This document shows, piece by piece, positions 24,101 through 34,888 of a stretch of 64,000 nucleotides of DNA. Each line of letters opens with the position of its first letter. Position 1 is the stretch's first letter. The notes under the pieces are model-generated. The model had not been told where the DNA came from, made no database searches, and saw nothing but the letters and a program-made list of their open reading frames with translations. The DNA lies in the NCBI GenBank assembly GCA_019671005.1, contig CM033719.1:24726750-24790749 (forward strand). The letters run 5' to 3'. This DNA comes from Hibiscus mutabilis. Lineage: Eukaryota > Streptophyta > Magnoliopsida > Malvales > Malvaceae. A program made the position numbers and the translations under genes.

Positions 24101-24496
24101 AAGAACTTTCAAGTTTTGTAACCTTGACAAAGTCGTAACAAAAGAGTCCACTGAAAATGTATCCGATAAAGTTTGATTTGTTATCGGAAGACCATGGAAA
24201 CCAGTAACTCCAATGGAACGCTTATCACCCATGATTTTGAGCTCAGTTACCGAGTTGAACTCACATGAAATGCTTACATTTGCAGATGGAGGCAGAGAGC
24301 AAAACAACGTTCTTCGATCGTACCAGATATCAAGTTGTTTTGGGTACTCTAGATGCTTTTTTAGTTGAAGAAGAGCTTGGGTTTGTGAGTTGAGTAATTG
24401 AGAGTGACCACCCAATATGAATAAACTCCATGGAAGCCATAAGAGTAAAGGAAAGAAGCTGTAGTTCCCCATGAGCCTGGCCCTGGTGGGAAGCAA
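21169..24496 (-). CDS. LRR receptor-like protein, probably inactive kinase
   Basis: Plasma-membrane receptor of the plant LRR-RLK group around Arabidopsis At1g14390/At2g02780/At3g03770 (from memory). Exons in transcript order: 23116-24496, 22690-22823, 22294-22534, 21947-22158, 21767-21795, 21557-21668, 21169-21390; all GT-AG; they join to 776 codons plus TAG. Signal peptide: residues 1-33 (Met9 is an alternative start). Leucine-rich repeats: about 125-355. Transmembrane helix: 401-426. Kinase-like domain: about 480-765. The glycine loop GEGSYG (499-504) is present, but VAIK is VAIR (Arg520), the HRD catalytic loop is replaced by PGFFHN (about 618-623) and DFG reads DYG (642-644). Loss of the catalytic Asp indicates a pseudokinase, which is usual for this clade. 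Ligand and partners are unknown. Confidence 0.92.
22600..22711 (-). repeat. 63-bp partial duplication of the exon 2 splice donor
   Basis: The 22-bp string beginning ctttccatatgaacc at 22690-22711 (end of exon 2, transcript sense GGAAAG|GT) is repeated at 22627-22648 in the following intron. A copy of the start of the intron, taatattacc, is at 22600-22610. The upstream copy gives the in-frame junction GSYGK|LFKGRL, so the downstream copy is a spare, possibly cryptic donor. Confidence 0.75.
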
Positions 24497-24907
24497 GTGG
24501 CAAAAACAAGGAAATGGAAGATTCTTTAGGATTGAGGTTTCTATCTTGAAGATGAAAAAAGCTGTGAACTCGAATATAAAAAGTAAAATAAATATGAATT
24601 AAGTAGTATTCACTGATCTTTGTTGTTCCCTGGAACTTAATAATGGCAAGGAATAATAAGAAACTCGAGTATTTTGGAGTGAAAATCCAAGGATTTTTTT
24701 CATTTATGTTGGTGGGTAATGGGTATTGTCATTAATATGGAACAGGCTGTCCCCAGGAAGAAATTTTTTAAACACTCGTCGGTCCCGCCTTTGAGCTACT
24801 ACGACACAACACACATCACATGATGTTAAAATTAATGATCTGAAATCTATTTTGTTTTGTTTTGATTTGATTTAAAAGTTTACGAAGTTGTTCTTTTGTA
24901 AAAAGAA
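24497..24907 (-). promoter_or_regulatory. Upstream region of the receptor-kinase gene
   Basis: About 410 bp separate the first start codon from the MITE at 24908. This must hold the 5' UTR and promoter. Nothing more specific is assigned. Confidence 0.4.
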
Positions 24908-26017
24908 GGCTTAACCCTCAAATAAGTACTTAAATTATATTTTTTAAACAAGTGTCTAAATATATTTTAGCTCAGATAAGTGTCTAATATTTTATTCTGT
25001 AACTCAAATAGTTATTTTATTATAACGGACTTTAATTTTTACCGTTATCTAATACGTGTTATCTTTTTAAAATTTTAAAATTAAATTTGAAAACAAATGA
25101 AATTAATAAAATGATCCCAAGCGTTAAAATTTCCCATTTACCTCGTTGCCCCCATTAAATTTTCCTCCTCGCCCGTATCTTCCATGGCACAGAACAGGTT
25201 TTGAACCAGTTCCACAACGTCTTTAGACTTCCAGGCGGATTCATTCGGCCTCAATCTCACTTATACTTTTGTGTGATTCTGCTATGTAAGAATAACTGAA
25301 AGATGAGTCGAAAATGGAAATAATAGATCCCCACTTTCTCTCTGCAATTCCTTTGTCGTTTAGGGTTGGCTTTGTTCTTGATGATTGTGGATAATTGCAG
25401 CAAATGCTTGTTTTTTATCTACAAAAGATGAAGGATGATTCATATTGCTAAAATCCACGGTTTCCTTCAGCTAAGAGATGAGAAAACTCAAAACACGAAT
25501 ATACAAAAGATGGAACAACACCGAATTTGACCAACAAACTTAGGATGTGCAATAATTTCTTAAATATTAAAGTAAAATTTAGGAGCAACCCAATTAGCAA
25601 GAACAGAGATTTAAGGCAACCAAGCTTCTTAAACATTAAAGCAAAATTTAAGAGCAACTCAATTTGCAAGAACATAGATTTAAGGCAACGAAGCTACTTG
25701 CTTCAACCCCATCTAAAAATCCTGGATTCTTGTGGGAGTTTTGGGTGAGAAAATTCCTTGTTTGGTTGCTTAAAAAATTTAGTGTTAGGTGAAAAATGAA
25801 AGAAAATTTTCTTTATTTTCAAATATAATTTCGGTAATAAAAATATAAGACACGCCAGTTTTTAAATAGATAACGAAAGAAAATTAACCACTGTCACGAC
25901 GTGGCATCTATTTGGATTACGGAAGAAAATGTTAGACACATATTTGATCTAAAATATAATTCAAGCACGTATCTGAAAAAAGATATATTTTTGAGCCTCT
26001 TATTTGAGGGTTAAACC
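24908..26017. mobile_element. Mutator-like MITE with possible captured DNA
   Basis: Terminal inverted repeats GGCTTAACCCTCAAATAAG (24908) and CTTATTTGAGGGTTAAACC (to 26017) are flanked by 9-bp TAAAAAGAA and TAAAATGAA (8 of 9 equal). The element is 1.1 kb. Its centre (25140-25450) is less AT-rich than the ends and looks unlike transposon filler; a 66-bp direct duplication occupies about 25557-25690. No transposase. It could be a small Pack-MULE, but no host gene was recognised in the centre. Confidence 0.72.
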
Positions 26018-26026
26018 TAAAATGAA

Positions 26027-26801
26027 TACAAATTTATAATGAATACGAAGGCTATTGGGTCTAAGGCCGTAACTACACCATAGACTGTAGTTCAGCACTA
26101 AGGCTTTTTCGACATAACTTGTCAAACCTTGATTTGGGTGAGAACGTTCGCTTAGGAGGAAACGGATAATTTTAGCTTTATCGAAATGTCTGTTTGCAGT
26201 TAAATCGTACAAAAAAAATTAAAAAAAAAACTTATTGGAGTATGTTTCGTTCAAGTTTACTTTATAATCTAAGACCTATAAATAGAGATAGAGATTTAGT
26301 TTTGGTTAATAAGAATGGCATATAGCAGATTAGAATTGGGAATTGAATAGTTGGTGGACCAAATGTATGGTTTTATCTTTTAGATTTGATTGCAGTGTGA
26401 TTCCAGCTTTGGAGAAGACACAACACCACACCATTGGCAATTGGCAGCTGAATCTTTCAAAGGAAAAATCATGGACCCCTTCCCCTTCGTTTTAATTTAT
26501 TTCTCATAAATTATTGAAGCTACTCTCTCTCTTTCTCTCTCCTTCATCCATAACCTCGCATCCAGGTTACTTTTTCTTTCTTTGATTGTGGGGACACTAA
26601 ACGAGGGGAAGCTTGAATTTGATTTTTTCTTTATAATCATTCATGTTTGTTTTATTGGTTGATTAATTTAAATCGATTATTATAGATGTTTATTTTGCGA
26701 TAATCTTCTTAACTCAATTTACTTCATTTAAAACGTTAAGATTTGAATTTCTGAGATCTTACTCAAGAAATTTACTAGCTCATCTCATTAAACCTTCTAA
26801 T
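26027..26801. other. Intergenic DNA with promoter/5' UTR-like stretch
   Basis: From 26380 to 26580 the sequence has CT-rich runs (ctctctctctttctctctcc at 26525-26544) and a donor-like CATCCAG|GTTACTTTTT at about 26570, resembling a plant 5' UTR followed by a leader intron. No coding exon follows; transposons start at 26811. It may be the orphaned 5' end of a gene, or chance. Nothing else was recognised. Confidence 0.35.
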
Positions 26802-26810
26802 AATTGATTG

Positions 26811-27598
26811 TAGGGGTGCTCAATGGTCGGTTCGGTTAACCGACCGAACTACCAAAAATTTCTTAACCGATTTTTTTCTATTAACCGTTAATTGAACCGA
26901 ATTTTTTAACCGAACCGAAAAAGTTCGGTTAATTCTGTCGGTTTTCGAATTAACCAAAATTTTTTATAAAATTTTGGATAAATTACATAAATGGTGACCA
27001 AACTATGTTAAAATGATCTTTTTAGTCACAAAACTTTCAAAAGTTATAAAACAACCATTAAACTTATCGAACTATTACAAAATGGTCATTGATTCATTGC
27101 ACGTTATAAATTATTGATAAATATTGAAAAGTTTAATTATCATTTTATAATATATCAAAAAATTTAATGGTCATTTTATAATTTTTAAAAATTTTAGTGA
27201 CAAAAAATAAATATATGTAATATATAAAATATATAATATATAGAAATTTCTGTTAATTCGGTTAATTAACCGATTTTGAACCGAATTAACCGATAACCGA
27301 AGTTTGAAAAATCATTAACTGTTAACCGGCGAATCTAAAATTAACCGACCGATTAACCGAAAAAGTCGATTCGGTCGGTTAATTCGGTTAAAATCGAAGT
27401 GTTAGGCTTGATGTCTTCAACCTAAATTAGCGCCAATGAAGGGTGTAGAGGTTTCTTTTGAAATTGGGAAAACAAAAACCGAAAAAGAAATGACAATTTG
27501 ACACATTCGATTTTAGAGTGGTTAGACCTTCTAACCAAGGTCTACATCCACTTTGTTATATCAAAATAAATATCTTAACACGAAGTTTGAACACCCCT
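26811..27598. mobile_element. MITE, TIR TAGGGGTGCTCAA, TSD AATTGATTG
   Basis: It begins TAGGGGTGCTCAA and ends TTTGAACACCCCT, flanked by a perfect 9-bp duplication AATTGATTG (26802-26810 and 27599-27607). Blocks rich in 'ttcggttaaccga' lie at 26825-26950 and inverted at 27245-27395. Between them is a second weak inverted pair (about 26985-27235), perhaps another nested MITE. Termini resemble those of the 475-bp family. Confidence 0.8.
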
Positions 27599-27607
27599 AA
27601 TTGATTG

Positions 27608-27924
27608 GACTTGAATTTGAATAATATATATATAGCACTTGTAATAAGATCTGAGATAAGTTAACAAGAACTATTGAATCTAACTTATTTGGATTAGGGT
27701 ACTTCTTATTTTTTTAACAATTAAAAGCTCAAATGAGGAAGGAGAAGAAATGAAAGGGATTGGATTGAATGTAATAAGAGATGAGTTGCAGTCCTTAGAA
27801 TAGAGAAGGCATTATAATGCCAACTTTCATTTTCAAATTGTCCCTTCACTACTGATAAGGGTTCTACTAACTTAAAAGTGACTTTTTCTCAAATGAGATT
27901 TGATTAATATTTTTTATACGGTTA
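27608..27924. other. Intergenic DNA between MITEs
   Basis: No gene or repeat was recognised in this 317-bp stretch. Confidence 0.4.
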
Positions 27925-27933
27925 ATATTTTAA

Positions 27934-28240
27934 GGCTTAAATAAAAAATAAGTGTCTAAAGTATCCATTTTTTAAACTTTAGGTGTCTAAAGTATTTTTT
28001 GTAAAAATAGGAGCCTAAAGTTTCAAAAGTTATAATTTTAGATGCCTAGAGTATTTTTTGTAAAAATAGGTGCCCAAAGTTTCAAAAGTTATAATTAAAT
28101 ATGCCACGTGTCAAACATTGATTGGTTAAAAAATAAATTTTAACACCCATTAACTGTCAGGCACATAAAATTATAACTTTTGAAACTTTAGGCACCTAAC
28201 GTTAAAAAAATACTTTAGGCACCTATTTTTCATTTAAGCC
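27934..28240. mobile_element. MITE 307 bp, TIR GGCTTAAAT, TSD ATATTTTAA
   Basis: A perfect 9-bp target duplication ATATTTTAA (27925-27933, 28241-28249) surrounds an element whose ends are inverted copies (GGCTTAAATAAAAAATA at the left, TATTTTTCATTTAAGCC at the right). Inside, 'gcctaaagtatttttt' and 'tttcaaaagttataa' repeat. Mutator-like MITE without coding capacity. Confidence 0.9.
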
Positions 28241-28290
28241 ATATTTTAATAATACGACAATTAAATATATTAATATAATCATATTTATTA

Positions 28291-28809
28291 GGTTTAAGTG
28301 TGTAAGAAGCCCTTAAATTTTTGAAAGAAATTAATTAAGCCCCTGAACTTTTGTTTGCACTCAATTAAGCTCTTGAACCAGAAATTTAATCAATTAAGCC
28401 CTTTGAACAATTTTGACCATTAAATCTTGACAGTTCTTTTGGATCTGTTGGTGCAGTGCATAGTGTCATAGTGTTTCCACTTGACTTTTTCAAAAATTTT
28501 ATTTTATTTTAAAAAAAATCTTTAAAAGTTCTAAAAACTCTAAAAGACTTGTAGAATTTATAAAAAATATTTTTTAAAAAAAATCTGTAAATGCAACATG
28601 ATAGAACTATATTTTATCATGTGCTAGTAATATCTAAAATACTATCAAGATTTAATGGTCAAAACTGGTCAAAAGGCTTGATTTAATTTCTTGATTTAAG
28701 GGATTGATTGGTTAAAATTCTTGGCTCAAAGGCTTAATTGGGCGCAAAAAAATTCAGGGGCTTAATTGATTTTTTTCTAAAAGTTAAAGAGCTTTTCACA
28801 CTCTTAAGC
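28291..28809. mobile_element. MITE 519 bp, TIR GGTTTAAG/GCTTAAG, TSD ATATTTATTA
   Basis: Flanked by a perfect 10-bp duplication ATATTTATTA (28281-28290, 28810-28819). The two ends are inverted copies over about 150 bp with recurring 'aattaagcccctgaa' and 'tcaattaagccctt' phrases. No coding capacity. It lies 41 bp from the previous MITE. Confidence 0.9.
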
Positions 28810-28819
28810 ATATTTATTA

Positions 28820-29450
28820 TACTATAAGTTTTCAAATCAATCTGATATGTTTATGATATTGATCTAGAATAATGTCCCTATAACATATAAATAAATTAAA
28901 TAGTTAGATGTTAGAAATTTATTTGAAACTCGATGTGCATGATCTATAAGAATAAAACATGATATATGATAATTAGATTATTAAAATATTAACATCTCGT
29001 TTGGTTGGATTGTAACAATTGTGTGTAACACATAAATATTACGTAACTTGTAAATAATTATATTTTTGGTATTTGTGTAAATTAATACGCCATATTATTT
29101 TATACACAAATTCGATCATATTTATGATCGAGGCAAATGTAGTGTTCATTAAACACAAGGATGTTGTGATCCGATTCTAACTTTTTCCCACTTGTACTCT
29201 TGTATAATTAAACAAATTACAACTCATATCGTCTTTAGATTTGAGTAAAAGGTTATCCTTTTTATTCTTTGACATCATCCATTTGTAGTTTTTGATTTGT
29301 TTTCTCAAATCAACTCTTGTATAATTAGGTTTATACGTCATTTGACAATTCATACAATAAAATCAATTGGTATTTACGATGAATGTCAAACAACGAGTAT
29401 TGTTGTACCTAGTGATTACACATGTTGACAATGTCATTCTATTCCACTAT
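28820..29450. other. Intergenic AT-rich DNA
   Basis: No gene, terminal repeat or splice pattern was recognised. A palindrome-like 'gatcatatttatgatc' lies near 29113. Confidence 0.4.
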
Positions 29451-29921
29451 ATGCAGGGAAAAAGACGCGTAAAAAGTGGGAGGGGCTCTGACCCATCTCA
29501 AAACTTTGCTAGCAGGTTATTCATACCCGTATTATAAACGTTATTCACGCATAACGGTGAAAATTTTTCGTAAGAACTCTCACAACATATCTGAAAGCTT
29601 CGGAATGAATAACGTACCCAATGAAAACACCATCATCTTTCAATTAATATTTATCTTAACGGTCTAAGACAATCTCATTCTCGGAATCATTATCCTGAGA
29701 GGCTAAGCTCTTTAATCACCTTCCATGACTGCGATCATAATAATCTTATCATTACCGTCGACTTTTTATAAGGGAAAGATAAGAAGCACGTCAGATTTCT
29801 AGTCTTGGAAGAGTACAAATTTAATCTTAGGGGTTTATATTCGCTAGACACCTTACGAGAACTCCTATATACCTTGGGGATTTCCTAGAACCGGCTAAAC
29901 CTAGGCTCTGATACTACTAAA
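29451..29921 (-). mobile_element. Internal start of a minus-strand LTR retrotransposon (remnant)
   Basis: Read on the minus strand, the LTR end at 29922 is followed by TAGTATCAGAGCC (about 29905-29917). This fits the primer binding site for initiator tRNA-Met (usual form TGGTATCAGAGC). The following 450 bp are leader-like with no usable reading frame, and the element is then lost. Confidence 0.55.
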
Positions 29922-30414
29922 TGTAATACCCCGATCCCACCGGATCTGAGATGCTACATTCGGGCTTTCTCTAACTCGACCCATAAAATTTTGTTAAATT
30001 TAAAACCTCAAGTTTAGACATAAACAATAATTAAATCAAGTCAAGAATAAAACTTTTATAGATAAATTCATATTCAAAACAAATGGAGCTCCATATGAAT
30101 TAAAACACCTTAATTCAAAATAAAATAAGATAGAGTTACAAACTAGCTATGATAAGGTTCTACATATACATAGCCCAACTACTAAATTTAAGGTACCGTA
30201 ATTGAGTTGAATCGGTGCTGGAAAATCCTCGTCGATATGCTCCTCAAGACAAGTGACCTGTTAACCTACGCACGGAAAAACAACACATCCGTACGCTGAG
30301 CTAACAAAGCTCAATGGTACATGTTTACTCTACTATACTTCATGGCGTTCATAAAAGTAAGCATGCAATATAAGCAAAGAGTATATGGTATGAGAAAGCA
30401 AAGAAATTGACAAG
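29922..30414 (-). mobile_element. 5' LTR part of the minus-strand element, left of an insertion
   Basis: It begins TGTAATACCCCG next to the primer binding site. The phrase 'cgctgagctaacaaagctcaatgg' (30293-30316) is shared with the solo LTR that interrupts it (30788-30811), so the two LTRs are relatives. The rest of this LTR should continue after 32979; its far end was not found. Confidence 0.6.
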
Positions 30415-31009
30415 TATCATGTAACACCCTCAACCCGGATGTCACATTTGGGCCTCAAGCCCAAACTATTACCATAAAAATTTGACCTAGTTTAGCCCAA
30501 TCTGCAAATCCATTATGAAAATCCATTTACTTACAACCCAATAAAACATAATAAATATTTGAAAACATATACAATGTAGCTCCTTTTAAAATTACATTAT
30601 AGACCTTTGACTTGATCGTTTGAAAATCCAAATACGAATTACAAAATACAATAGGCTCCTACGAATACATAGCCCAAGGACCTAAATATTGTACTTTGAT
30701 GAGACGAGGCGCTGGAATCCTTCTTTGATGGTGCTCCTCCAAGAACAATCCAAACCTACTAACTTGCGAACGGAAACAACGATTCCGAACGCTGAGCTAA
30801 CAAAGCTCAGTGGATACACCGCCACTCAACCATGCTTCAAGCAAATCATAAATAAAGCAAAGCAACATGAATGACATCATGGCAAGATAACAATGGCGCT
30901 ACCATAACCGCCTAAACACATGGCATTAAGAATGTATGATTACGCACACAGCTCATACTAGAACCTCATAAATTTACCTAGCACCACGCAGATAACACCA
31001 ACAACATTA

Positions 31010-31290
31010 AGTGAGGTTTGCGTCCACAAAGCATCAGAATCCTACACTTGAGTGAGGTCCGCATCCACAAAGTATCAGGATCCTACACTACGAGTAAGGC
31101 CTGCGTCCACAAAGCATCGAGATCTTATACTTTGAGCAAGGCCCGCATCCACATATCATTAGGATCCTATACTCGAGGGATGAGGCCCGAGTCCACATAG
31201 CATCAAGATCCTACATCCATGCTCGGGATCTCTTATCAAGCATCTTCGGATGAGGCCCGTGTCCACAAAGCATCGAGATCCAACATTCGG
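31010..31290. repeat. ~43-bp tandem repeats
   Basis: About six degenerate copies of a unit with 'gaggcccgcgtccacaaagcat' and 'aggatcctacact' lie in the solo LTR. Confidence 0.85.
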
Positions 31291-31837
31291 GAATCTTCAA
31301 GGTGTTGCAATACACTTAGGGTATCCATATCCCAACAAGGGATAACTCGACTACCTAGGTGTCCTATCAGCACACAGCAAGGACTATAGTAACCACATAG
31401 CTCTAAACCTCGACACAAGGGTCTCACCGTATACAGCTCTAACACATTTACCATAGCCTTATGGTTTTTATCAGTTATTAAACTGCCTCATTGAGCTTAT
31501 CTATTTATTAGTATGTTATGAAGGTACATATTAGTCATTCTCATTAATTTATCTTATTATCCGATAAGACTCAACCTTATATACGTCTATTTTCGCACAC
31601 AACAAGGGCCAAATTACTACACAACATCAACGATTCACCTAGGAACTTTATGGGTTTCCATTACACACAATTTACCCGATATTTATCACGTTATTAGCTT
31701 ATTATTCTCATTTGGGGTTAAAAATCTCCATTTCTTAGTTTTAATGTTCATTTTACACCTTGACGGACCCCTAGGGCCCTTTGCCTCAAATTATAGCACC
31801 CCCGAATGCAACCTCGAATTTATTGGGCAGATTGCTC

Positions 31838-32226
31838 AGCGAGTATTGATACTCTAAGGTGAGTATTGGTACTCCACTATAGGTATTGGTACTCCCCCAT
31901 GAGTACCGATACTCTAATTAGGTTCGAAAGAATTAAACCCAAAGCCGTACTGATAAGCTACGTACCGTACCAGTACTCATCATCGATACTAGGATCACCC
32001 TGTACCAATACTCCCACATACGCATACCGGTACGCTAAGCCTTTCCAGGCAATGAAACAGTGGGTACCGATACACCCCCTTTGTGTACCGGTACGCCAAA
32101 GCGCTACTGGAATCCTTATCTTGCAAGGGGCATCGATACACGGGGAGGCGTACCGATACTCCCCTCACGACCCTTCTCTAAATTTACAAAGGATTATTGG
32201 TACGCAGCCACCCTATACCGGTACTC
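31838..32226. repeat. Cluster of short palindromes GTAYCGRTAC-like (solo LTR)
   Basis: About 13 imperfect palindromes of the kind gagtattggtactc, agtaccgatactc, gtaccggtacgc and catcgatac are spaced 15-40 bp apart. A comparable cluster occurs in the solo LTR at 57613-61117. Confidence 0.8.
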
Positions 32227-32979
32227 GAGCCTAGATTTCAAAACTTGGAGCTCGGGATTTCACCAATCCCACCCTTAACCTCTATGGTTAAGTCCCAAAT
32301 CGATCATACAAGTTATTGTGAAGGTATTAAGTGGGTTTCTACTAATTTTAAGCCTTAGCAACATCAAATCTTTACTTTTCCATTAAAGATCAACCAAAGC
32401 TTACCAAACCATAAACAATCAAATCATGCACAAAGCCTGATTTTATGAGTTGAATGAAATCAAAGGAGTTAGTGGTGTACTAACCTCTGACTAAAACTGA
32501 TGAAGAACCCCTCAAAGGTCCAATCCTGTTCTTCCTCTTCAAACCTTCAACCAACCTTTGGTCCCACCACTCCAACCAAGACTTACCTTGAAATATAAAT
32601 CCTCTAAGGCTGATAAAACTTCTCTCAACAAGCTAAACGTGATTCTCAACACAAACTCTCAAAAATCAACCTTTGATAGTGGGGTTTTTGGGAGAGAGAG
32701 TTTGAAATAGGAGGAAGATAGAATTAATGCATGGTGATCTCATTCCCTGCATAATGCAGAAGAAAAACAAGCCCCACTTCCCACTCTTCAATTTAAGATT
32801 TTACCATTTTACCCCTCTTCTCTTCTCAACCCAACCCAACCCAACCCAACAACCACACAAGCCCAACACACAAGATAGCTCAAGGGCTCCTATAAGCCCA
32901 AAATCGCAGCCCAAACAACGAAGCCCACGCCTCGGGTCAACTCGACTCTTGGATCTAGAATCTGGGTCGTTACATATCA

Positions 32980-33290
32980 TTTTATTGGAAGTCAAACCTC
33001 TAAACCTAAGACTATCTCAACATCAGATTCGTCAACTACATACAAACCCGGAAACAATTAGCCGTCAAGTAGTAAGGGTCATCTATTCGAAAACACAAAG
33101 CCATCATTTTGAATTTCAAATAAAAAGTGTGTTTTAAGGAAAACACTTTTGACCCAGATTGCTGACAAGGCATCCACGTAAGAAAAAAGTGTTTCATGTG
33201 TAACACACTTTTGGAAAACGCCTTTTACCAAATGCTTTTTGCCTGACCTAGAAAAAGAGGATGCTAGATCGGAAATTAATTTTCAGGGGG
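32980..33290. other. Unassigned sequence, perhaps rest of the interrupted LTR
   Basis: This 310-bp stretch follows the solo LTR and may continue the minus-strand LTR begun at 29922. A pair of 'gtgtttt...aaaacactttt' segments (33127-33152 and 33188-33212) forms a small inverted/direct repeat. No gene. Confidence 0.4.
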
Positions 33291-34490
33291 TGTTAATTTC
33301 GTAAATAATTTTTTAATCAAAATATTTTAGTAAAATTTTCTGACTATGAATTGAATATGTAGGAGGTGATCACTAAGAGAAAACATATTTTGAATGTTTG
33401 TTCTGTGTTTCGATCATCATGTTTAATTCTATAGTTTTTGATCTTCCTGGTTAGATTTTCCTTTGGTCACTTAGGCTGAAGCGGCGTGAGATGTGGTCCT
33501 TTACAAAAATGTAGATTCGACTATTGTAATTGTCCTTTGGGCATGTGTAACTTGACATTGGTACGACGATACTATCGTTTTAATAGGTTTGCATTGTCAT
33601 GAAGATCATTTGAGTTTTTTAGGTGTTTTATTTTGCTTAGGATTTGTTGGTTATCTCGATGATTAACAAATATGTTCCTACCGATTAGACATGTTTTAGT
33701 TGACTTGTTTGTCCTTTTGAAAGATGCCTCTTTAAAAGTTATCATCAATAAATTAACTTTTTATCTTGCAAAAAAATGAAAGATCTTTAAGCCTAGCGTT
33801 GTGTGTGTTGTGAGTTTAGTCTGTAAATTTCTGGAAAGAAACTAGGAATTGGGGAGTAAACTATGAGACCTTTTTAAGCTCAGCAGAGGCCTCGTTGGAT
33901 GCAACGTGTTGTGGCCATCCCTTTACATGGTGTCACAACCGAGTCTTGGAGCCACAACCGAGTCACTTTCACCATGCCCCATTTTCAAGCACATCAATGT
34001 TTTAGGAATAAGAGTCTTTGTTTCCAATTATTTCTTTGGTTAGGAAAAAATGTCCTCATTTCAAACAATAGAATGTTTACTCGGGTCATTTCTATAATGT
34101 TTTTTCGCATATATGTAGGGGTGGACAGTCGGTAAAGTTTGGGCTGATCCACTAGTAAAGGTATTTATCCAACACATCATCGAGGCGGCCCCTACCGCCC
34201 AAGTCGATGGTGTGGGTGTGTTTTTCTAATGTAACCCGATGCTTTCTTTTTTAATAAAATAAAAACCATTTTTCTTTCCTACGAGAAAGCTGGGGGTCGA
34301 CTGTGTGCATCCGTTCTGCCCCACGATTTCGACCATGGTTTGGAGAATGGTTTTGTTGCGCGAGACTAATGTGTTGCTTGCTTATTTTAAGTAGATCAAT
34401 CGAGAGAAAAAGCTGATTTGGCCGGGAAGAGCCCTTTTCAAGTGCTGCACGGCTTAGCTACCGAGTAAACTAAAGGCTAAGGTCGTAACA
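33291..34490 (+). mobile_element. 5' LTR of a Tekay/Del-like gypsy element (left end tentative)
   Basis: The right end is firm: GGTCGTAACA at 34481-34490 is followed after two bases by the primer binding site TGGTATCCGAGC. The left end is only proposed, at a TGTTAATTTC that follows a purine run (CAGGGGG). No open frame here is credible. Confidence 0.55.
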
Positions 34491-34492
34491 TG

Positions 34493-34510
34493 TGGTATCC
34501 GAGCAAGGTT
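34493..34510 (+). other. Primer binding site (initiator tRNA-Met type)
   Basis: TGGTATCCGAGCAAGGTT differs from the common plant form TGGTATCAGAGC by one base at the core. It fixes the plus-strand orientation of the gypsy element. Confidence 0.75.
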
Positions 34511-34557
34511 GTTGCACTCAATTTCAGGCGTGGTGTTGCCTGTTCATTATGGTGAAA

Positions 34558-34840
34558 AGCACAAAAGTGCGTAATCAATAGCACAAAGGTGCTCTTTAAT
34601 AATTGTGGCACAGTGGTGCTCAATTTTTGTTCAAGCACAGCGGTGCTTCCTTGTTGCTAGCGCACATTGGTGCCTAGTTTTTTTATTGGGAAAGCACAAT
34701 GGTGCTTATTTTCTCTTGATGCACAGTGGTGCTTTCTTGCTTGTGCACAGTGGTGCCTAGTTTTTCATTGGGAAGCACAACGATGCTTATTCCCTCTTGA
34801 AGCACAGTGGTGCTGAGTTACTAATAGGCATTGTGGTGCT
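34558..34840 (+). repeat. Eleven micro-hairpin repeats in the gypsy leader
   Basis: Units of the form AGCACAGTGGTGCT (arms AGCAC and GTGCT) occur about every 20-35 bp from 34558 to 34840, each separated by T-rich spacer. Most keep the pairing of the arms. The array fills the leader between the primer binding site and the gag start at 34889. Confidence 0.88.
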
Positions 34841-34888
34841 TATTATTTTTCCTGTGTAGGAATTAATGTGGTTGGAGTCGACCCGGGG

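Larger units (their letters stand above)
30420..32974. mobile_element. Solo LTR, 2.55 kb, TSD TATCA, nested in another LTR
   Basis: It starts TGTAACACCCTCAACCCGG and ends GGGTCGTTACA, with a perfect target duplication TATCA (30415-30419, 32975-32979). There is no coding region or second LTR. It carries a 43-bp repeat array (31010-31290), a cluster of GTAYCGRTAC-like palindromes (31838-32226) and a (CCCAA)n run near 32825-32850. Confidence 0.88.

Noticed and set aside
26000..26212. 70-codon minus-strand frame near 26000
   Set aside because: Overlaps a MITE terminus and has no recognisable similarity.
31866..33137. Overlapping frames (for example 31866-32234, 32727-33137)
   Set aside because: They translate the palindrome cluster, the CCCAA run and the LTR end; no domain seen.
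34558..34840. A CRISPR or bacterial attenuator reading of the AGCAC..GTGCT series
   Set aside because: It lies between the primer binding site and gag of a gypsy element, so it is a leader repeat.
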